Part shown: piece after piece, positions 1 through 11,372 of the stretch
How positions within the stretch are numbered: the first letter of the stretch is position 1
How the letters are laid out: the number at the start of each line of letters is the position of its first letter
The notes under the pieces: generated by a model
What the model was told of the DNA's origin: nothing
Seen by the model: only the letters and a program-made list of their open reading frames with translations
The model's database searches: none
Translations under genes and position numbers: made by a program
Assembly (NCBI GenBank): GCA_963726575.1
Contig: CAVSCR010000007.1
Span: forward strand, 310,001 to 374,000
Origin: CAVSCR01 sp963726575
GTDB lineage: Bacteria; Actinomycetota; Actinomycetes; JAHEKZ01
Direction: 5' to 3'
Length of the DNA: 64,000 nucleotides

Positions 1-349
1 GGCGACCGGCGGCCGCGGCAAGACGTTGAGCCAGACGCCCCACGCTGAGAGCGTCGGAGAACGCAACATCGACGCGCTCCAGCCCCAGGCCACGGTCGAC
101 CCAGACCTCGTCAGCTCCATTGACCAGGATGTCCGTGACGCCCGGGTCGGTGGCCAACCTGGTGAGTGGTCCGAGACCCACGAGGTCGCTGCGCACGGTC
201 TCGACGAGCGCCAGCACCGAATCATCACCCAGTACTCGCCCCGACGACGCGAGAGCCTCGCGCACCGACGCAATGGTCGGCGGCGCACCCGTGGCCAGGA
301 GTCGATCTCTGACCTCCTGCACGACGTCGGACGCCAACGTCACCGTCAT
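1..349 (-). CDS. TadA/CpaF-type secretion ATPase, N-terminal part (cut by window start)
   Basis: The reading frame starts with ATG at 349 and runs open off the left edge, giving 116 residues. It ends with the N-terminal signature of CpaF/TadA ATPases: a GPL block, then DPGVTDILVNG and VWVDRGLGLERV. These ATPases power Tad/Flp pilus assembly or type II-like secretion at the inner membrane. The Walker motifs lie outside the window. The start codon overlaps the stop of the ssd-like gene by one base (TGATG), so the two are probably co-translated. The ssd (CpaE-like) - cpaF order is the usual actinobacterial tad arrangement. The family is confident; whether the locus is complete cannot be seen. 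Confidence 0.82.
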   Translation of the reverse strand, partial: MTVTLASDVVQEVRDRLLATGAPPTIASVREALASSGRVLGDDSVLALVETVRSDLVGLGPLTRLATDPGVTDILVNGADEVWVDRGLGLERVDVAFSDALSVGRLAQRLAAAAGR

Positions 350-1497
350 CACAGCAGCGCCTCATCGGTGACGAACGAGTCGAGCAGGGCTCGACAGCAC
401 TGCGCCAGTGGCCCTCGACCTCCCGTGGCGGGCGGCACACCATGTTCTTCCTGCTCGTCGCGGCGAGGCTCAGGGTCGAGCCACAGCCATTGGTCCACTC
501 CGGCCGCTGCACCGACGTCGCCCCCGTCCAGGCCGGCCGGCGCCGGTCCTCTGACAACAAGGCACACCTGATCAGTCGGCACACCGATGCTGCGCACCAG
601 GCGTCCGGCGGCGACAGCCGCGCGGACCCGGGCCGGTGTCACCACGATCAAGTGCTGCAACCGACTCAGCACCTCGGCGTCCAGCGGCAGTCGCCGCGGC
701 AGGTCGATGACCACCAGGTCACTGGCCCGCTGACCTGCCTCGAGCACGGCGGCGAACACCGGAGCCGAGGGGCTGTTGGTGGTCGGCTGGTCGCGCCGCC
801 ACGTGATGACCGGAACCGACGCGGGACTCGGCAGGACACTGCGCAGCGCGGCACCGTCGACCCGGCCGCGGGCGTCCCCCAGATCCTCCCAATGCGCCCC
901 GAGCACATCGTCGCCTCCGAGCAACACGTCGAGACCGGCGCCGATCGGATCGAGGTCGATGAGCAACGGCTGCTGCCCGGCGCGCGCCGCAGCGATCGCG
1001 AGTGCCGCGGCAAGTGTGCTGGCGCCGGCACCGCCGCAGCCACCGACCACGGCCACGACCGGCGCTCGCACCGCCACATCGCCTTCGGACAACCGGTCGG
1101 CGAGCCACGGCTCGGCCTGGGGGAGCTGCGCCACGTGGTCGGCGCCGAGCTCGACGGCCACCCGCCACGGGGCTGCGTCGTCACCGTCGCTGCACACCAC
1201 TACGACACCGGGGCGACGCGTCACGCGACGCGAGACGAGCAGGGAGCCGACGTCCGCACTCACGAGGACCAAGCGCGGCTGGGACCACTGACCGACCAGC
1301 GCATCGACGTCGACGTCGACCACCTCGGCGCCCGCGGTGTCGGCGAGGCGGCGCACAGCAACGGTCAGCTCAGCGTCGGAGCTCGCCAGCACCGCGCCTC
1401 CCGTGATGGTCCCTTCGCGTGTCCATGGGGTGGCGGCTGCTGGCACAGCGCGCAGACGGGAACGATCGATCGGGTTGGACACAGCGAAGAGCGACAC
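349..1497 (-). CDS. Ssd/CpaE-like MinD-family ATPase
   Basis: 382-residue protein resembling actinobacterial septum-site-determining protein Ssd (Rv3660c type) and CpaE. An N-terminal receiver-like domain of about 130 residues precedes a deviant Walker A, GGCGGAGASTLA, typical of MinD/ParA-like proteins, followed by LIDLDPIGAGLDVLLGG and a Walker B-like VVIDLPR. I chose GTG 1497 rather than GTG 1509 because a GGGAGGA Shine-Dalgarno stretch lies just before it and would otherwise be coding. It sits upstream of and overlaps the CpaF-type ATPase, which suggests polar localisation or regulation of a Tad pilus. A direct role in septation is by homology only. Confidence 0.8.
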   Translation of the reverse strand: MSLFAVSNPIDRSRLRAVPAAATPWTREGTITGGAVLASSDAELTVAVRRLADTAGAEVVDVDVDALVGQWSQPRLVLVSADVGSLLVSRRVTRRPGVVVVCSDGDDAAPWRVAVELGADHVAQLPQAEPWLADRLSEGDVAVRAPVVAVVGGCGGAGASTLAAALAIAAARAGQQPLLIDLDPIGAGLDVLLGGDDVLGAHWEDLGDARGRVDGAALRSVLPSPASVPVITWRRDQPTTNSPSAPVFAAVLEAGQRASDLVVIDLPRRLPLDAEVLSRLQHLIVVTPARVRAAVAAGRLVRSIGVPTDQVCLVVRGPAPAGLDGGDVGAAAGVDQWLWLDPEPRRDEQEEHGVPPATGGRGPLAQCCRALLDSFVTDEALL

Positions 1498-1726
1498 GGT
1501 TCCTCCCACGACGTGGTGCCGACGCGTCGACGGACCCGACCACGCACACAGGCAGCAGTCGATGCCCGTGCGTGGTCATGTGGACAGGCCGCTACTCGTC
1601 GACGTTGGGGACGCTGGTGGCGAGCAGGTGTCGACGGGGACAGCACAGGTTGAACCTCGCCCCAACGATGGGTGCACCTCGGCACGGCGCCCCGCAGGCG
1701 GAGGGTTGACGACCTACCCTGACGAG

Positions 1727-2539
1727 GTGGAACCACGCGTTGCCGCGTTCTTCGATCTCGACAAGACGATCATCGCCAAGTCGAGCTCGCTGGCGTTCAG
1801 CCGCCCGTTCTACAAGAGCGGCCTGATCAACCGCCGCGCGGTCATGCGCAGCGCGTACGCGCAGTTCGTGTACCTCGCGGGCGGCGCGGACCACGACCAG
1901 ATGGAACGGATGCGGGCGTACCTGCAGGAGCTCTGCGCCGGATGGCCGGTCGAACAGGTCCGCTCAGTCGTCGCCGAGACGCTGCACGAATTGATCGACC
2001 CGATCGTCTACGACGAGGCCATCAACCTCATCGAAGAGCACCATGACGCAGGGCATGACGTGGTGATCGTGTCGAGCTCGGGGGCGGAGGTCGTCGGTCC
2101 CGTCGGTGCGATGCTCGGCGCGGATGCAGTGATCGCGACCCGGATGGTGGTGGCCGACGGCCAGTACACCGGTGAGATCGAGTTCTATGCGTACGGGCCG
2201 CACAAGGCTGAGGCGATGAGCGAGCTGGCTGCCGTGAACGGGTACGACCTCGACACCTGCTTCGCCTACAGCGACTCCCACACGGACCTGCCCATGCTGG
2301 AAGCTGTAGCGCATCCCTTCGCGGTGAATCCTGACAAGGAGCTGCGCCGGGAGGCGACCGAGCGCGGGTGGCCGGTGCTGGAGTTCGATACTCCGGTCGC
2401 GATGCGTCGACGCATCCCCCAGCGCGTGGCCGACCTGCCGCCGAAACAACGTCTCGCGGTAGCCGGTGTGGCGGGCGCGGCAGCCGCCGCCGGGCTGGTC
2501 TGGTATGCCAGCCGCCGCCGCAGCCGCCACACCGCCTGA
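1727..2539 (+). CDS. HAD-IB family phosphatase (SerB/Rv3661-like)
   Basis: 270-residue HAD superfamily hydrolase of subfamily IB. The nucleophile motif FFDLDKTII is at the N-terminus, motif II is in VVIVSSSG, and the acidic motif is YSDSHTDLPML. The C-terminus carries a short hydrophobic stretch followed by an Arg-rich tail, as in membrane-tethered actinobacterial members. The substrate is unknown; relatives are annotated as phosphoserine phosphatase-like. Start: GTG 1727 lies 6 nt after TACCCT (1715-1720), a leaderless arrangement, and conserved sequence begins here. It is divergent from the ssd-like gene. A dispersed repeat lies immediately downstream. Confidence 0.85.
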   Translation: MEPRVAAFFDLDKTIIAKSSSLAFSRPFYKSGLINRRAVMRSAYAQFVYLAGGADHDQMERMRAYLQELCAGWPVEQVRSVVAETLHELIDPIVYDEAINLIEEHHDAGHDVVIVSSSGAEVVGPVGAMLGADAVIATRMVVADGQYTGEIEFYAYGPHKAEAMSELAAVNGYDLDTCFAYSDSHTDLPMLEAVAHPFAVNPDKELRREATERGWPVLEFDTPVAMRRRIPQRVADLPPKQRLAVAGVAGAAAAAGLVWYASRRRSRHTA

Positions 2540-2553
2540 CCTCACCCGAAACC

Positions 2554-2616
2554 TGTTGATCTTGGACTTGATCTGCATGTTGATCTTGTTGACACGACAA
2601 CTTCTCCTAGATCAAC
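2554..2616 (-). repeat. Dispersed ~65-bp intergenic repeat, copy 1
   Basis: Read on the minus strand this stretch begins GTTGATCTAGGAGAAG, has a core AAGATCAAC and then CAAGTCCAAGATCAAC. It aligns without gaps to the copies at 33281-33347 and 56171-56237. The outer GTTGATC and internal GATCAAC can pair, and GTTG/CAAC form an inner stem, so a folded RNA or DNA element is possible. It occupies the gap between two convergent genes, 14 bp past the HAD stop. Confidence 0.75.
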
Positions 2617-2646
2617 ATTCGACTCGGATCAACGGCTACCCCCACG

Positions 2647-3405
2647 TCAACCGGGATCGGCCAGGGCGGCGCGGCCGGCGAGCGCCCCACGGGCCACGGT
2701 CTCTGCGACGAAGCACAACCACCGTGCGGAGCCGGCCGGTGTGCCGTCCTGATAGGCGGACAGAGCCGACGCGTAGGCGTCCGACCCGGCGGTGAGCACC
2801 CCCTCCTCGGGGATGCTCACCGCTGCCGGGTCGACCCCACGATCGATCAGCACCAGGCGCTGCGCCGCACGCGCCACCAGTCCGTTCCCCCAGCCGAACG
2901 GGCTCACCGCCAGCAGCTCCCCATGCACCACGGCGGCCACGAGGACGGCCGGCGCATCAGTCGGCGCCGTGACGGCCGACGCGAGCCCCGCTAGTCGGGT
3001 CGAGACGTCCGACGCCGCACGAGGCCGGCCGAGCTGGTCCGACCCGACCACCCCTGACGCCACCACGCTGTGCAGCCTCGCCAAGGCCTGAAGGGGGGCC
3101 CGCCGCCACACCGATACCAAGCCGCCGATCTCCGCGCTGAGGCGCAGGGAACCTTCGCAGACCTGCCGATCCGCAAGGCCCCACGTAGCCGGGAAGGGCA
3201 GGTGGAACTGCCCGACGTCGACCTGCACACCCTCGAGCACCGCTGACGCCCACGCCCCTCGTCGCAGTGCCTCGACGGTCACCTCGGGCGGACGACGACG
3301 CAGCGCCGGGTCGCGGAGGAGGCCGTCGATGCCCGCCCGAGCCCCCTCAACGGCGTCGAAGACGCCGGGCAGGGTCAACAGGTGGGCGAACGGGTCCTGA
3401 CTCAC
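2647..3405 (-). CDS. Fic-like / Rv3662c-type conserved protein
   Basis: 252-residue actinobacterial protein usually labelled oxidoreductase by transfer. The layout is that of a degenerate Fic/Fido-like fold: an N-terminal helical part with [20 protein letters not shown], a central [10 protein letters not shown] segment and a C-terminal [19 protein letters not shown] stretch where Fic proteins carry the HPFxxGNGR motif. Here HPFxxGNGR is only SPFGWGNGL, lacking the catalytic His and Arg, so AMP-transfer activity is doubtful. GTG 3405 was chosen because conserved sequence starts there. It lies between the HAD phosphatase and acs, as in mycobacteria. The assignment to a biochemical role is inference. 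Confidence 0.6.
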   Translation of the reverse strand: MSQDPFAHLLTLPGVFDAVEGARAGIDGLLRDPALRRRPPEVTVEALRRGAWASAVLEGVQVDVGQFHLPFPATWGLADRQVCEGSLRLSAEIGGLVSVWRRAPLQALARLHSVVASGVVGSDQLGRPRAASDVSTRLAGLASAVTAPTDAPAVLVAAVVHGELLAVSPFGWGNGLVARAAQRLVLIDRGVDPAAVSIPEEGVLTAGSDAYASALSAYQDGTPAGSARWLCFVAETVARGALAGRAALADPG

Positions 3406-3519
3406 GCGGCCACTTTGGCAGCCGCCTTCGAAGCCACGCTGCGGCAGGCGACATTCCGCTGCGCGCGGCCGCCCGATACGTTGCCAGCAGACCCCAGTTC
3501 CCACCGCCGGGAGAGCGCC

Positions 3520-5481
<1,962 letters not shown>

Positions 5482-5835
5482 CGCCTGAGGCGGCGCCTGC
5501 TGGGAGCCGGACGACGACACGTTCGCGCAGCCGTACTGCTGCTTCAACGCCCAGGCACCGACGACGCATCGACGCGCGCCGCGATCCACAGCGCTCGCAG
5601 CTACCTGCGCCAGGCCACTACGGCGTTCTACGGCCGGCACTAACTGTCCGCCCGCTGGCGCTGCCCGCCAGGCCTGCGTGGTGGCGCAGGAAGAGGCGAA
5701 CCTGCTCGACGTCGACAAGATGCTCGTGCCGACCCAGATGCGGGTGCCTGCGAACTCGGACGCGCCATACGAGAGCGACCCGATCCGGTTCCCGAACGAC
5801 TGAAGGGAGCACCGGGCGAACCCTAGGCTCGCCCG
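5482..5835 (+). other. 354-bp gap with possible decayed gene remnant
   Basis: No confident gene lies between acs and nhaA. One frame ending at TGA 5801-5803 reads AARQACVVAQEEANLLDVDK and then LVPTQMRVPANSDAPY with a compact end, and an overlapping frame upstream (to TAA 5641-5643) reads STRAAIHSARSYLRQATTA. Both look more protein-like than random GC-rich sequence, but neither has a good start with ribosome site, and they lie in different frames. This may be a broken small gene. I do not recognise the family. Confidence 0.3.
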
Positions 5836-7068
5836 GTGAGCCCAGACACTCGTCGGCCGATCTTCGCCCGCATTCCGCGGGCGGAGTTCGGGTTCCTCGC
5901 CGACACACTGCGGCAGGAGACCGTGGGTGGCGGCCTGCTCCTTGGCGCCGCAGTACTCGGACTGGTCATGGCCAACTCGCGCTGGCAGACCACCTACGAG
6001 CGACTGAAGGAGTTCCACGTAGGTCCAGCAGCACTGCACCTGCATCTGAGTCTCAGCGACTGGGCTGCCGACGGCCTTCTGGCCATCTTCTTCTTCGTCG
6101 CCGGGCTCGAGCTCAAGCGGGAACTCGTGGTCGGCAGCCTCAGCAAGCCTGTCCAGGCCGTTCTTCCGGTAGTCGCGGCGGTGGCGGGCATGGCCGTGCC
6201 GGCCGCGCTCTTCCTGGTCGTGACGCATGCCGACCCCGCCGCGGCTCACGGGTGGGGCGTTCCGATGGCCACCGACATCGCGTTCGCCCTCGCCGTGCTC
6301 GCAGTGGCCGGCTCGCACCTGCCCACGGCCTTGCGCGTGTTCTTGCTGACCCTTGCCGTGGTCGACGACCTCGGCGCGATCACGGTGATCGCGGTCTTCT
6401 ACACCCACGTCTTCGACGCTTGGCCGTTGGTGCTGGCGCTCGGGGTCTTCGTGTTGTGGTGGTGGTTGCAGCACCGTCGGGTGAGCGCATGGTGGATCTA
6501 TGCGCCGTTGGCGTTCATCGCCTGGACTCTCGTACACGCCAGTGGCATTCACGCGACCGTGGCGGGTGTGGTGCTCGGGCTGTTGATGCGGGTACGCCCA
6601 GACGCGGATGAGCCACGATCACCTGCTGAACATGTCGAGCACCAGTTGCGCCCGGTCTCGGCCGGGATCGCGGTGCCCGTCTTCGCGTTCTTCGCCGCCG
6701 GCGCGCCGTTGAGCATCACAGCGCTGCAGGCGATGCGTCACGACCCCGCGGCAGTCGGCGTCATCGTCGGACTGTTCGTGGGGAAGTTCGTCGGCGTCTT
6801 CGGCGGCTCGTGGCTGACCGCCCGCTTCACTCGAGCCGAGCTCAACGAGGACCTCGCCTGGGCAGACATGGCCGGACTGGCGTTCTTGTCCGGCATCGGC
6901 TTCACCGTGTCGCTGTTGATCGCCGAACTCGCCTTCCCCGACCAGCCGGCGCGGCTGGATGCGGTCAAGGAGGCCGTCCTGGTCGGTTCGGTGCTGTCCG
7001 CAGCCGTCGCCGTGGTGATCTTGCGGCTGCGGGGCTGGCGGGCCAGCCCGGGCTCGCCTGGAGGTTGA
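5836..7068 (+). CDS. nhaA: Na+/H+ antiporter NhaA
   Basis: 410-residue polytopic membrane protein of the NhaA family, which exchanges internal Na+ for external H+ in sodium and pH homeostasis. It shows the family hallmarks: FFFVAGLELKRELVVG near residue 100, ATDIAFALAVLAV with the helix-unwinding stretch, and VVDDLGAITVIAVFY with the paired aspartates that bind the ion. About eleven to twelve hydrophobic segments are evident. GTG 5836 stands 6 nt after TAGGCT (5824-5829), again a leaderless pattern. It is followed by the holin-like gene after 47 bp, as in the Rv3667-Rv3670 neighbourhood. Confidence 0.95.
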   Translation: MSPDTRRPIFARIPRAEFGFLADTLRQETVGGGLLLGAAVLGLVMANSRWQTTYERLKEFHVGPAALHLHLSLSDWAADGLLAIFFFVAGLELKRELVVGSLSKPVQAVLPVVAAVAGMAVPAALFLVVTHADPAAAHGWGVPMATDIAFALAVLAVAGSHLPTALRVFLLTLAVVDDLGAITVIAVFYTHVFDAWPLVLALGVFVLWWWLQHRRVSAWWIYAPLAFIAWTLVHASGIHATVAGVVLGLLMRVRPDADEPRSPAEHVEHQLRPVSAGIAVPVFAFFAAGAPLSITALQAMRHDPAAVGVIVGLFVGKFVGVFGGSWLTARFTRAELNEDLAWADMAGLAFLSGIGFTVSLLIAELAFPDQPARLDAVKEAVLVGSVLSAAVAVVILRLRGWRASPGSPGG

Positions 7069-7115
7069 CCGATCCGCCATGCTGGGGGCCGACCGAGCAG
7101 GCCCAGGAGGAATTG

Positions 7116-7649
7116 ATGGTGAACGGCCAGCCCAAGGCCACGATCGGTGAGTTGGTCGCCGGCATGGCGCAGGACGTCAGCTCACTGGTACGCAACGAGA
7201 TCGAGCTGGCCAAGGCGGAGATCGCCGAGTCCGCCAAGCGCGGCGCGGCCGGAGCCGGACTGATCGCCTTCGGCGTCGGACTGCTGATGATGACCTGGCT
7301 CCTGCTCACTTTCACCGTCGTCTACGCGCTGTACGAGACCACCAGCCTCCCGCTCTGGGCCAGCTTCCTGATCGTCGCCGTGTTCTACCTGATCCTTGCG
7401 GCCATCGTCTTCCTGGTCGCCCGCGTGCAGCTGAAGAAGGTGCGCGGTCCCGAGCAAGCCATCGAGGCGCAGAACCAGACCAAGGAGATCGTGTCGCGGC
7501 TCAAGCCCGGCACGAGCCCGACGGCGCCAACGGTGCCGACCACAGCAAGTCCAACGACTGCATCCGCGGGACCGGCTGCGTCAGCCGCTGCGCCCCCGCC
7601 CGCGCCAGCGGTCACCCCGGAGTCCAGCACCCCCAGTGCCGATCACTGA
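7116..7649 (+). CDS. Actinobacterial holin-X/phage-holin-superfamily membrane protein
   Basis: 177-residue protein with an amphipathic N-terminal helix (VRNEIELAKAEIAESAKRG), two strong hydrophobic segments at about residues 48-70 and 80-102, a basic linker and a long Pro/Ala/Ser/Thr-rich tail. This is the Phage_holin_3_6 (holin-X) layout found as a chromosomal gene in nearly all actinobacteria (Rv3669-like). The name does not imply a prophage. ATG 7116 follows an ideal AGGAGG at 7105-7110. Its 3' end overlaps the start of the downstream hydrolase by 14 nt, so the pair is likely co-transcribed. Function unknown. Confidence 0.8.
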   Translation: MVNGQPKATIGELVAGMAQDVSSLVRNEIELAKAEIAESAKRGAAGAGLIAFGVGLLMMTWLLLTFTVVYALYETTSLPLWASFLIVAVFYLILAAIVFLVARVQLKKVRGPEQAIEAQNQTKEIVSRLKPGTSPTAPTVPTTASPTTASAGPAASAAAPPPAPAVTPESSTPSADH

Positions 7650-8553
7650 CTCAGTCGTCACCCTTCCCGGGCCGTGGTCGCATCGCACGGTCTCGGCCAA
7701 CGGCACCCGCTACCACATCGCCGAGGCGGGTAGCGGCCCCCTCGTGCTGCTGCTGCACGGGTTCCCGGAGTTCTGGTGGGCCTGGCGCCACCAGCTGCGC
7801 AGCTTCGCGCCCGCCGGCTATCGCGTCGTCGCTGCAGACCTGCGGGGGTACGGCGGCAGCGACCACCCACCTCGCGGTTACGACCTGCCGAGCCTGGCCG
7901 ATGACACCGCAGCGTTGGTGCGTGCCCTCGGCGAGTCCGACGCTGTGATCATCGGCCACGACTGGGGTGGGCTGGTCGGGTGGACGTGCGCCGTGGCACA
8001 TCCCAAGGTGGTTCGCCGGCTCGTGCCCGTCTCGACGCCGCATCCGCGGCGTCTGCGGGCGTCGGTGATGCGCAGTCTGGCGCAGCTGCGGGCTAGCGGC
8101 TTCGCGTTCGGATACCAGACCCCGTGGTCCCCCGAACGCAAGCTGCGCGCCGATGATGCCGCCGAGGTCGCGCGTCTGCTGCGGGCCTGGGCGGCGCCGG
8201 GATGGCCAGATGACGAGACGGCCGACACCTACCGAAGTGCGTTCCAGATCGGTAACACCCCGTTCTGCGCGTTGGAGTACTACCGATGGGTGGTGCGTTC
8301 ACTGCCCCGACCGGACGGACTTCGCTATGCGTCGAGCATGAACAAGGCGATCGATGTGCCTGTTCTGCAGATCCACGGCGCGGTCGATCCCGTCGTGCTG
8401 CCGACGTCGGCTCAGGGGTCCGGGCAGTTCGTGACAGCGCCATACCGCTGGCGACTCCTCGAAGGCGTCGGCCACTTCCCGCACGAGGAGGACCCGGAGC
8501 GCTTCGACACGACCGTGCTGGAGTGGCTCGAGGATCCCGAACCCGACCGCTGA
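7636..8553 (+). CDS. Alpha/beta hydrolase, epoxide-hydrolase-like (EphE type)
   Basis: 305-residue alpha/beta hydrolase. The oxyanion-hole motif HGFPEFWWAW, the nucleophile elbow GHDWGG (Asp nucleophile, as in epoxide hydrolases and dehalogenases), an acid in GAVDPVV and the catalytic His in GVGHFPHEEDPE are all present, as are cap-domain aromatics such as the tyrosine pair in LEYYRW. This fits soluble epoxide hydrolase rather than a serine esterase. GTG 7636 lies inside the end of the holin-like gene. Position matches Rv3670 (EphE) between the holin-like gene and marP. Substrate is unknown. Confidence 0.85.
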   Translation: MPITDSVVTLPGPWSHRTVSANGTRYHIAEAGSGPLVLLLHGFPEFWWAWRHQLRSFAPAGYRVVAADLRGYGGSDHPPRGYDLPSLADDTAALVRALGESDAVIIGHDWGGLVGWTCAVAHPKVVRRLVPVSTPHPRRLRASVMRSLAQLRASGFAFGYQTPWSPERKLRADDAAEVARLLRAWAAPGWPDDETADTYRSAFQIGNTPFCALEYYRWVVRSLPRPDGLRYASSMNKAIDVPVLQIHGAVDPVVLPTSAQGSGQFVTAPYRWRLLEGVGHFPHEEDPERFDTTVLEWLEDPEPDR

Positions 8554-8574
8554 AACCAAGTGTTCCGTGACTGG

Positions 8575-9750
8575 TCAGGTACAACCGCCGGTGCGCACGG
8601 CACTGGTCGCCCCCACGCCCGAGGCGACCGCGTCCATCGCCTGCGTCGCACTCACTGCATATGCGGTGTCGGCACTGTCGAGGGAGTCGGCGAAGACAAC
8701 GCCGACGACACGACCCGCCTCGTCGACCACCGGACCGCCGGAGTTCCCGGGGTGCACCTGCGCGCGAAGCGACAGCACCTCGCGCAACACCGGTTGCTGA
8801 TCGTAGATGTCGGAGCCGCGCGCCGACTGCACCGCGCGGACCCGCGCCGGCTGGGCATTCAACGGTCCGTTCTCGGGATAGCCGATCACGACCACCGGAT
8901 CACCGTGCGTCACGTTCGGCTCGAACACCAGCGGCTTGGCCTTCAGGCCCGGTACGTCGAGGACGGCGAGGTCGAGCTTCGGGTCGTAGTACACGACCGT
9001 CGCCCGCATCGTGGTGTTCCCCAACGTCACCGTCGGATGAGTGACACCAGCAACCACGTGGGCGTTCGTCATCACGCGCTCCGGCGCGAACGCGAAGCCA
9101 GAGCCTTCGATGCTGCGGGAACAGGCGACCGCGGTGCCGACGACCTTGACCGTGGCTGCCGCTGCCGTCTTGACGCCTGGCCGACGCAGAACTGCGGGGT
9201 CGGGCTCGCCGACCGGTGGAATCGGCGCCGCCCCGAGCCCGGCGAAGACCTGCGGGAAGCCCGACGACTGCAGCAAGTGGTCGATCTGGCCCACGGCCTG
9301 TTGCGCCTGCGCCGGCATCACCTGGTCGACGATGTCGAGCACCGACGACGTCCGGACCTGCCGGGTCAGCGGATCGGCACCGACCCCTACGGCCAGCGCT
9401 GCCACCAGCCAAGCGACGAGCAGCATCACGATGACACTGAGCAGCGAGCCGGCGACGGAGTCGACGACCTCGGCCGGCCGCCACGTCACACGGTCACTGA
9501 GCCATTTGCCGCCGTAACCGAGGACGAGCTGGCCCAGGACAGCAGCCAGGAACACCACCACCAGGGCGACGACCGCCCGGCTCCACCCCGGTGCCCACGA
9601 GTTCAGCAGTCGAGGGGCGAGCGACAGACCGATCGACGCACCGATCAGGAAGCCGAGCAGCGAGAACAGCCCGTAGAGGAACCCGCGCTTCCACCCCACG
9701 ATCGCGAACACGACGATCGCGAGCACGAGGGCAAGGTCGATCGCGTTCAT
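8575..9750 (-). CDS. marP: MarP-like membrane serine protease (CvpA + trypsin-like domain)
   Basis: 391-residue protein. Four hydrophobic segments in the first 125 residues form a CvpA-like (colicin V production) domain, followed by a periplasmic chymotrypsin-like domain. The triad is visible: His in TNAHVVAG, Asp in DLAVLDV, Ser in HPGNSGGP. A cysteine in ACSRSIEGSGF and a second one at the C-terminus (TGGCT) may form a disulfide of the kind described for the mycobacterial enzyme. In mycobacteria MarP (Rv3671c) protects against acid and oxidative stress by processing a peptidoglycan hydrolase. ATG 9750 follows GGGGAG. It is convergent with the EphE-like gene, 21 bp apart. Confidence 0.9.
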   Translation of the reverse strand: MNAIDLALVLAIVVFAIVGWKRGFLYGLFSLLGFLIGASIGLSLAPRLLNSWAPGWSRAVVALVVVFLAAVLGQLVLGYGGKWLSDRVTWRPAEVVDSVAGSLLSVIVMLLVAWLVAALAVGVGADPLTRQVRTSSVLDIVDQVMPAQAQQAVGQIDHLLQSSGFPQVFAGLGAAPIPPVGEPDPAVLRRPGVKTAAAATVKVVGTAVACSRSIEGSGFAFAPERVMTNAHVVAGVTHPTVTLGNTTMRATVVYYDPKLDLAVLDVPGLKAKPLVFEPNVTHGDPVVVIGYPENGPLNAQPARVRAVQSARGSDIYDQQPVLREVLSLRAQVHPGNSGGPVVDEAGRVVGVVFADSLDSADTAYAVSATQAMDAVASGVGATSAVRTGGCT

Positions 9751-9857
9751 CGAGCTCCCCTCGTCTAGGCACAACCGGACAGGCGGCCCGCGGGTCGCCA
9801 CCAACTAGTAGACATCCGCCGACGGCCGAAACCGTGCAGGTGGCGGCCGGAGTCGCC

Positions 9858-10499
9858 TCAGGGCAGGGGGACCAGCCGCGTCGCCTCGTAGGGCTGCGCC
9901 AGGCCGCCGAGGATCAGCAGTCGCTCGAGCAGGCCTCCGGTGAATCCCCACACCAGGAGGCCGGAGACCTCGAATCCCGGCCCCACGTACCCACTTGGGT
10001 GCTCGACGCGGACCCGGTGGGCCGGGTCGGCCAGTTCTGCCAGGGGTACCCGATGGACCGAGGCCACCTCGGCAGGATCGCCTGGCGCCACCGGCGACGG
10101 ATCCCGCCAGTAGGCCAGCACGGGCGTCACGATGAAGTCGCTGGGGGGCAGGTACAGATCGGGCAGGACGTGCAGGACGTCGACCCCCGCGCTCAGCAGC
10201 CCGGTCTCCTCGCGCGCCTCTCGGAGGGCCGCCGCCACTGCGTCGACGTCGGTGTCGTCGACCACTCCCCCGGGAAAGGCGGGTTGCCCGGCGTGGCTGC
10301 GCATGTCGTGGGCCCGCTCGATCAGCAGGACGTCGGGACCGGCGTCTCCGTCACCGAACAGCACCAGGACAGCAGAACGCCGCCGGGCTCCTGGCGGAGG
10401 CGTGAACCGGGTGAGGTCAGCCGGCTCGATCTGCCCAGCCACCGCGACCAGCGGTTGCAGCCAAGCCGGCACGGCCGACTGGTCGCCGGTGCCGCTCAC
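9858..10499 (-). CDS. NUDIX hydrolase, CoA-pyrophosphatase type
   Basis: 213-residue Nudix protein of the NudL/CoA diphosphatase kind. The element [12 protein letters not shown] before the box is the UPF0035 signature of CoA pyrophosphatases, and the box itself ends [11 protein letters not shown] with the metal-binding REAREE glutamates. The conserved first glutamate of the box is replaced by Asp. Expected reaction: CoA to 3',5'-ADP and phosphopantetheine. GTG 10499 overlaps the nth stop by four bases (GTGA), so translation is coupled to nth. In mycobacteria a thioredoxin-like gene separates these two; it is absent here. Confidence 0.82.
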   Translation of the reverse strand: MSGTGDQSAVPAWLQPLVAVAGQIEPADLTRFTPPPGARRRSAVLVLFGDGDAGPDVLLIERAHDMRSHAGQPAFPGGVVDDTDVDAVAAALREAREETGLLSAGVDVLHVLPDLYLPPSDFIVTPVLAYWRDPSPVAPGDPAEVASVHRVPLAELADPAHRVRVEHPSGYVGPGFEVSGLLVWGFTGGLLERLLILGGLAQPYEATRLVPLP

Positions 10500-11203
10500 G
10501 GGATGTCCTTGACCAGCTTCGCCGCCTTGGCCGGATCGGTGGGGCCTTCGCCGTAGCTCGGGCACAGGTGTGCCAGCGGGCACGCCCCGCAGGCCGGGGT
10601 GCGGGCATGGCAGCGACGACGTCCGTGCCAGATCATGCGATGGGACAGCGCTGTCCATTCCGAGCGCGGAAACAAGGACGCGACCTCGGCCTCGACCTTC
10701 TCGGGGTCGAACTGCTCGGTCCAGCCGAAGCGCCGGGCCAGGCGGCCGAAATGGGTGTCGACGGTGATCCCGGGCTTGTCAAAGGCGTTCCCCAGCACGA
10801 CGTTGGCGGTCTTGCGACCGACGCCGGGCAACGTCACCAGGTCCTTCAGCCGCCGCGGGACCTCACCGCGGTATCGGTCGCACAGTGCCTGGCCAAGGCC
10901 GATCAGGGAGTTCGTCTTGGCCCGAAAGAAGCCGGTGGGGCGGATCAGGTCTTCGAGGTCCGCGCGATCGGCCGCGGCATAGTCGCTCGCGGTCGGATAG
11001 CGCCGGAACACCTCAGGGGTGACCAGGTTCACCCGTTTGTCGGTGCATTGCGCCGAAAGGATGGTGGCGACCAACAACTGGAGTGGATTGCTGAAGTCCA
11101 GCTCGCAATGAGCGTCCGGATAGAGCGCCGCAAGCTCGCGATTCATGCGTCGGGCCCGTCGAACCAGTGCCGTGCGGGTTTCGGCACGGGCCACTGGGTT
11201 CAC
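10496..11203 (-). CDS. nth: Endonuclease III (DNA glycosylase/AP lyase)
   Basis: 235-residue base-excision-repair enzyme removing oxidised pyrimidines and nicking at abasic sites. The helix-hairpin-helix [14 protein letters not shown] contains the catalytic Lys, the catalytic Asp is in ITVDTHFGR, and the C-terminal C-x6-C-x2-C-x5-C set ligates the [4Fe-4S] cluster. GTG 11203 was preferred to longer starts because TACGCT (11215-11210 on this strand) lies exactly 6 nt upstream, as in other leaderless genes here, and because family similarity begins shortly after. It is followed by the overlapping Nudix gene. Confidence 0.95.
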   Translation of the reverse strand: MNPVARAETRTALVRRARRMNRELAALYPDAHCELDFSNPLQLLVATILSAQCTDKRVNLVTPEVFRRYPTASDYAAADRADLEDLIRPTGFFRAKTNSLIGLGQALCDRYRGEVPRRLKDLVTLPGVGRKTANVVLGNAFDKPGITVDTHFGRLARRFGWTEQFDPEKVEAEVASLFPRSEWTALSHRMIWHGRRRCHARTPACGACPLAHLCPSYGEGPTDPAKAAKLVKDIP

Positions 11204-11372
11204 CCGGCAAGCGTAAGCGGCCTCGCCGACACCGCGCCCGTCCGGGTGACCGCTCCTCAAGGCCTTGCAAACCACCCCCGATGCCCCCAGTGGACGTGAC
11301 CGTCCGTCAACCAGGCGGACGTGACGTGGGGAAGTACGGGGGCCAACCCCCGAGGGGTGAGGGAAAGCGGCG

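Noticed and set aside
442..1653. 403-residue plus-strand frame over the ssd-like gene
   Set aside because: Arg/His/Gln-rich shadow of the minus-strand MinD-family gene; no domain.
7116..7649. Prophage signal from a holin-like protein
   Set aside because: Holin-X proteins are ordinary chromosomal genes in actinobacteria, and no phage genes surround it.
8560..9768. 402-residue plus-strand frame over marP
   Set aside because: Antisense shadow of the protease gene, whose catalytic triad is intact.
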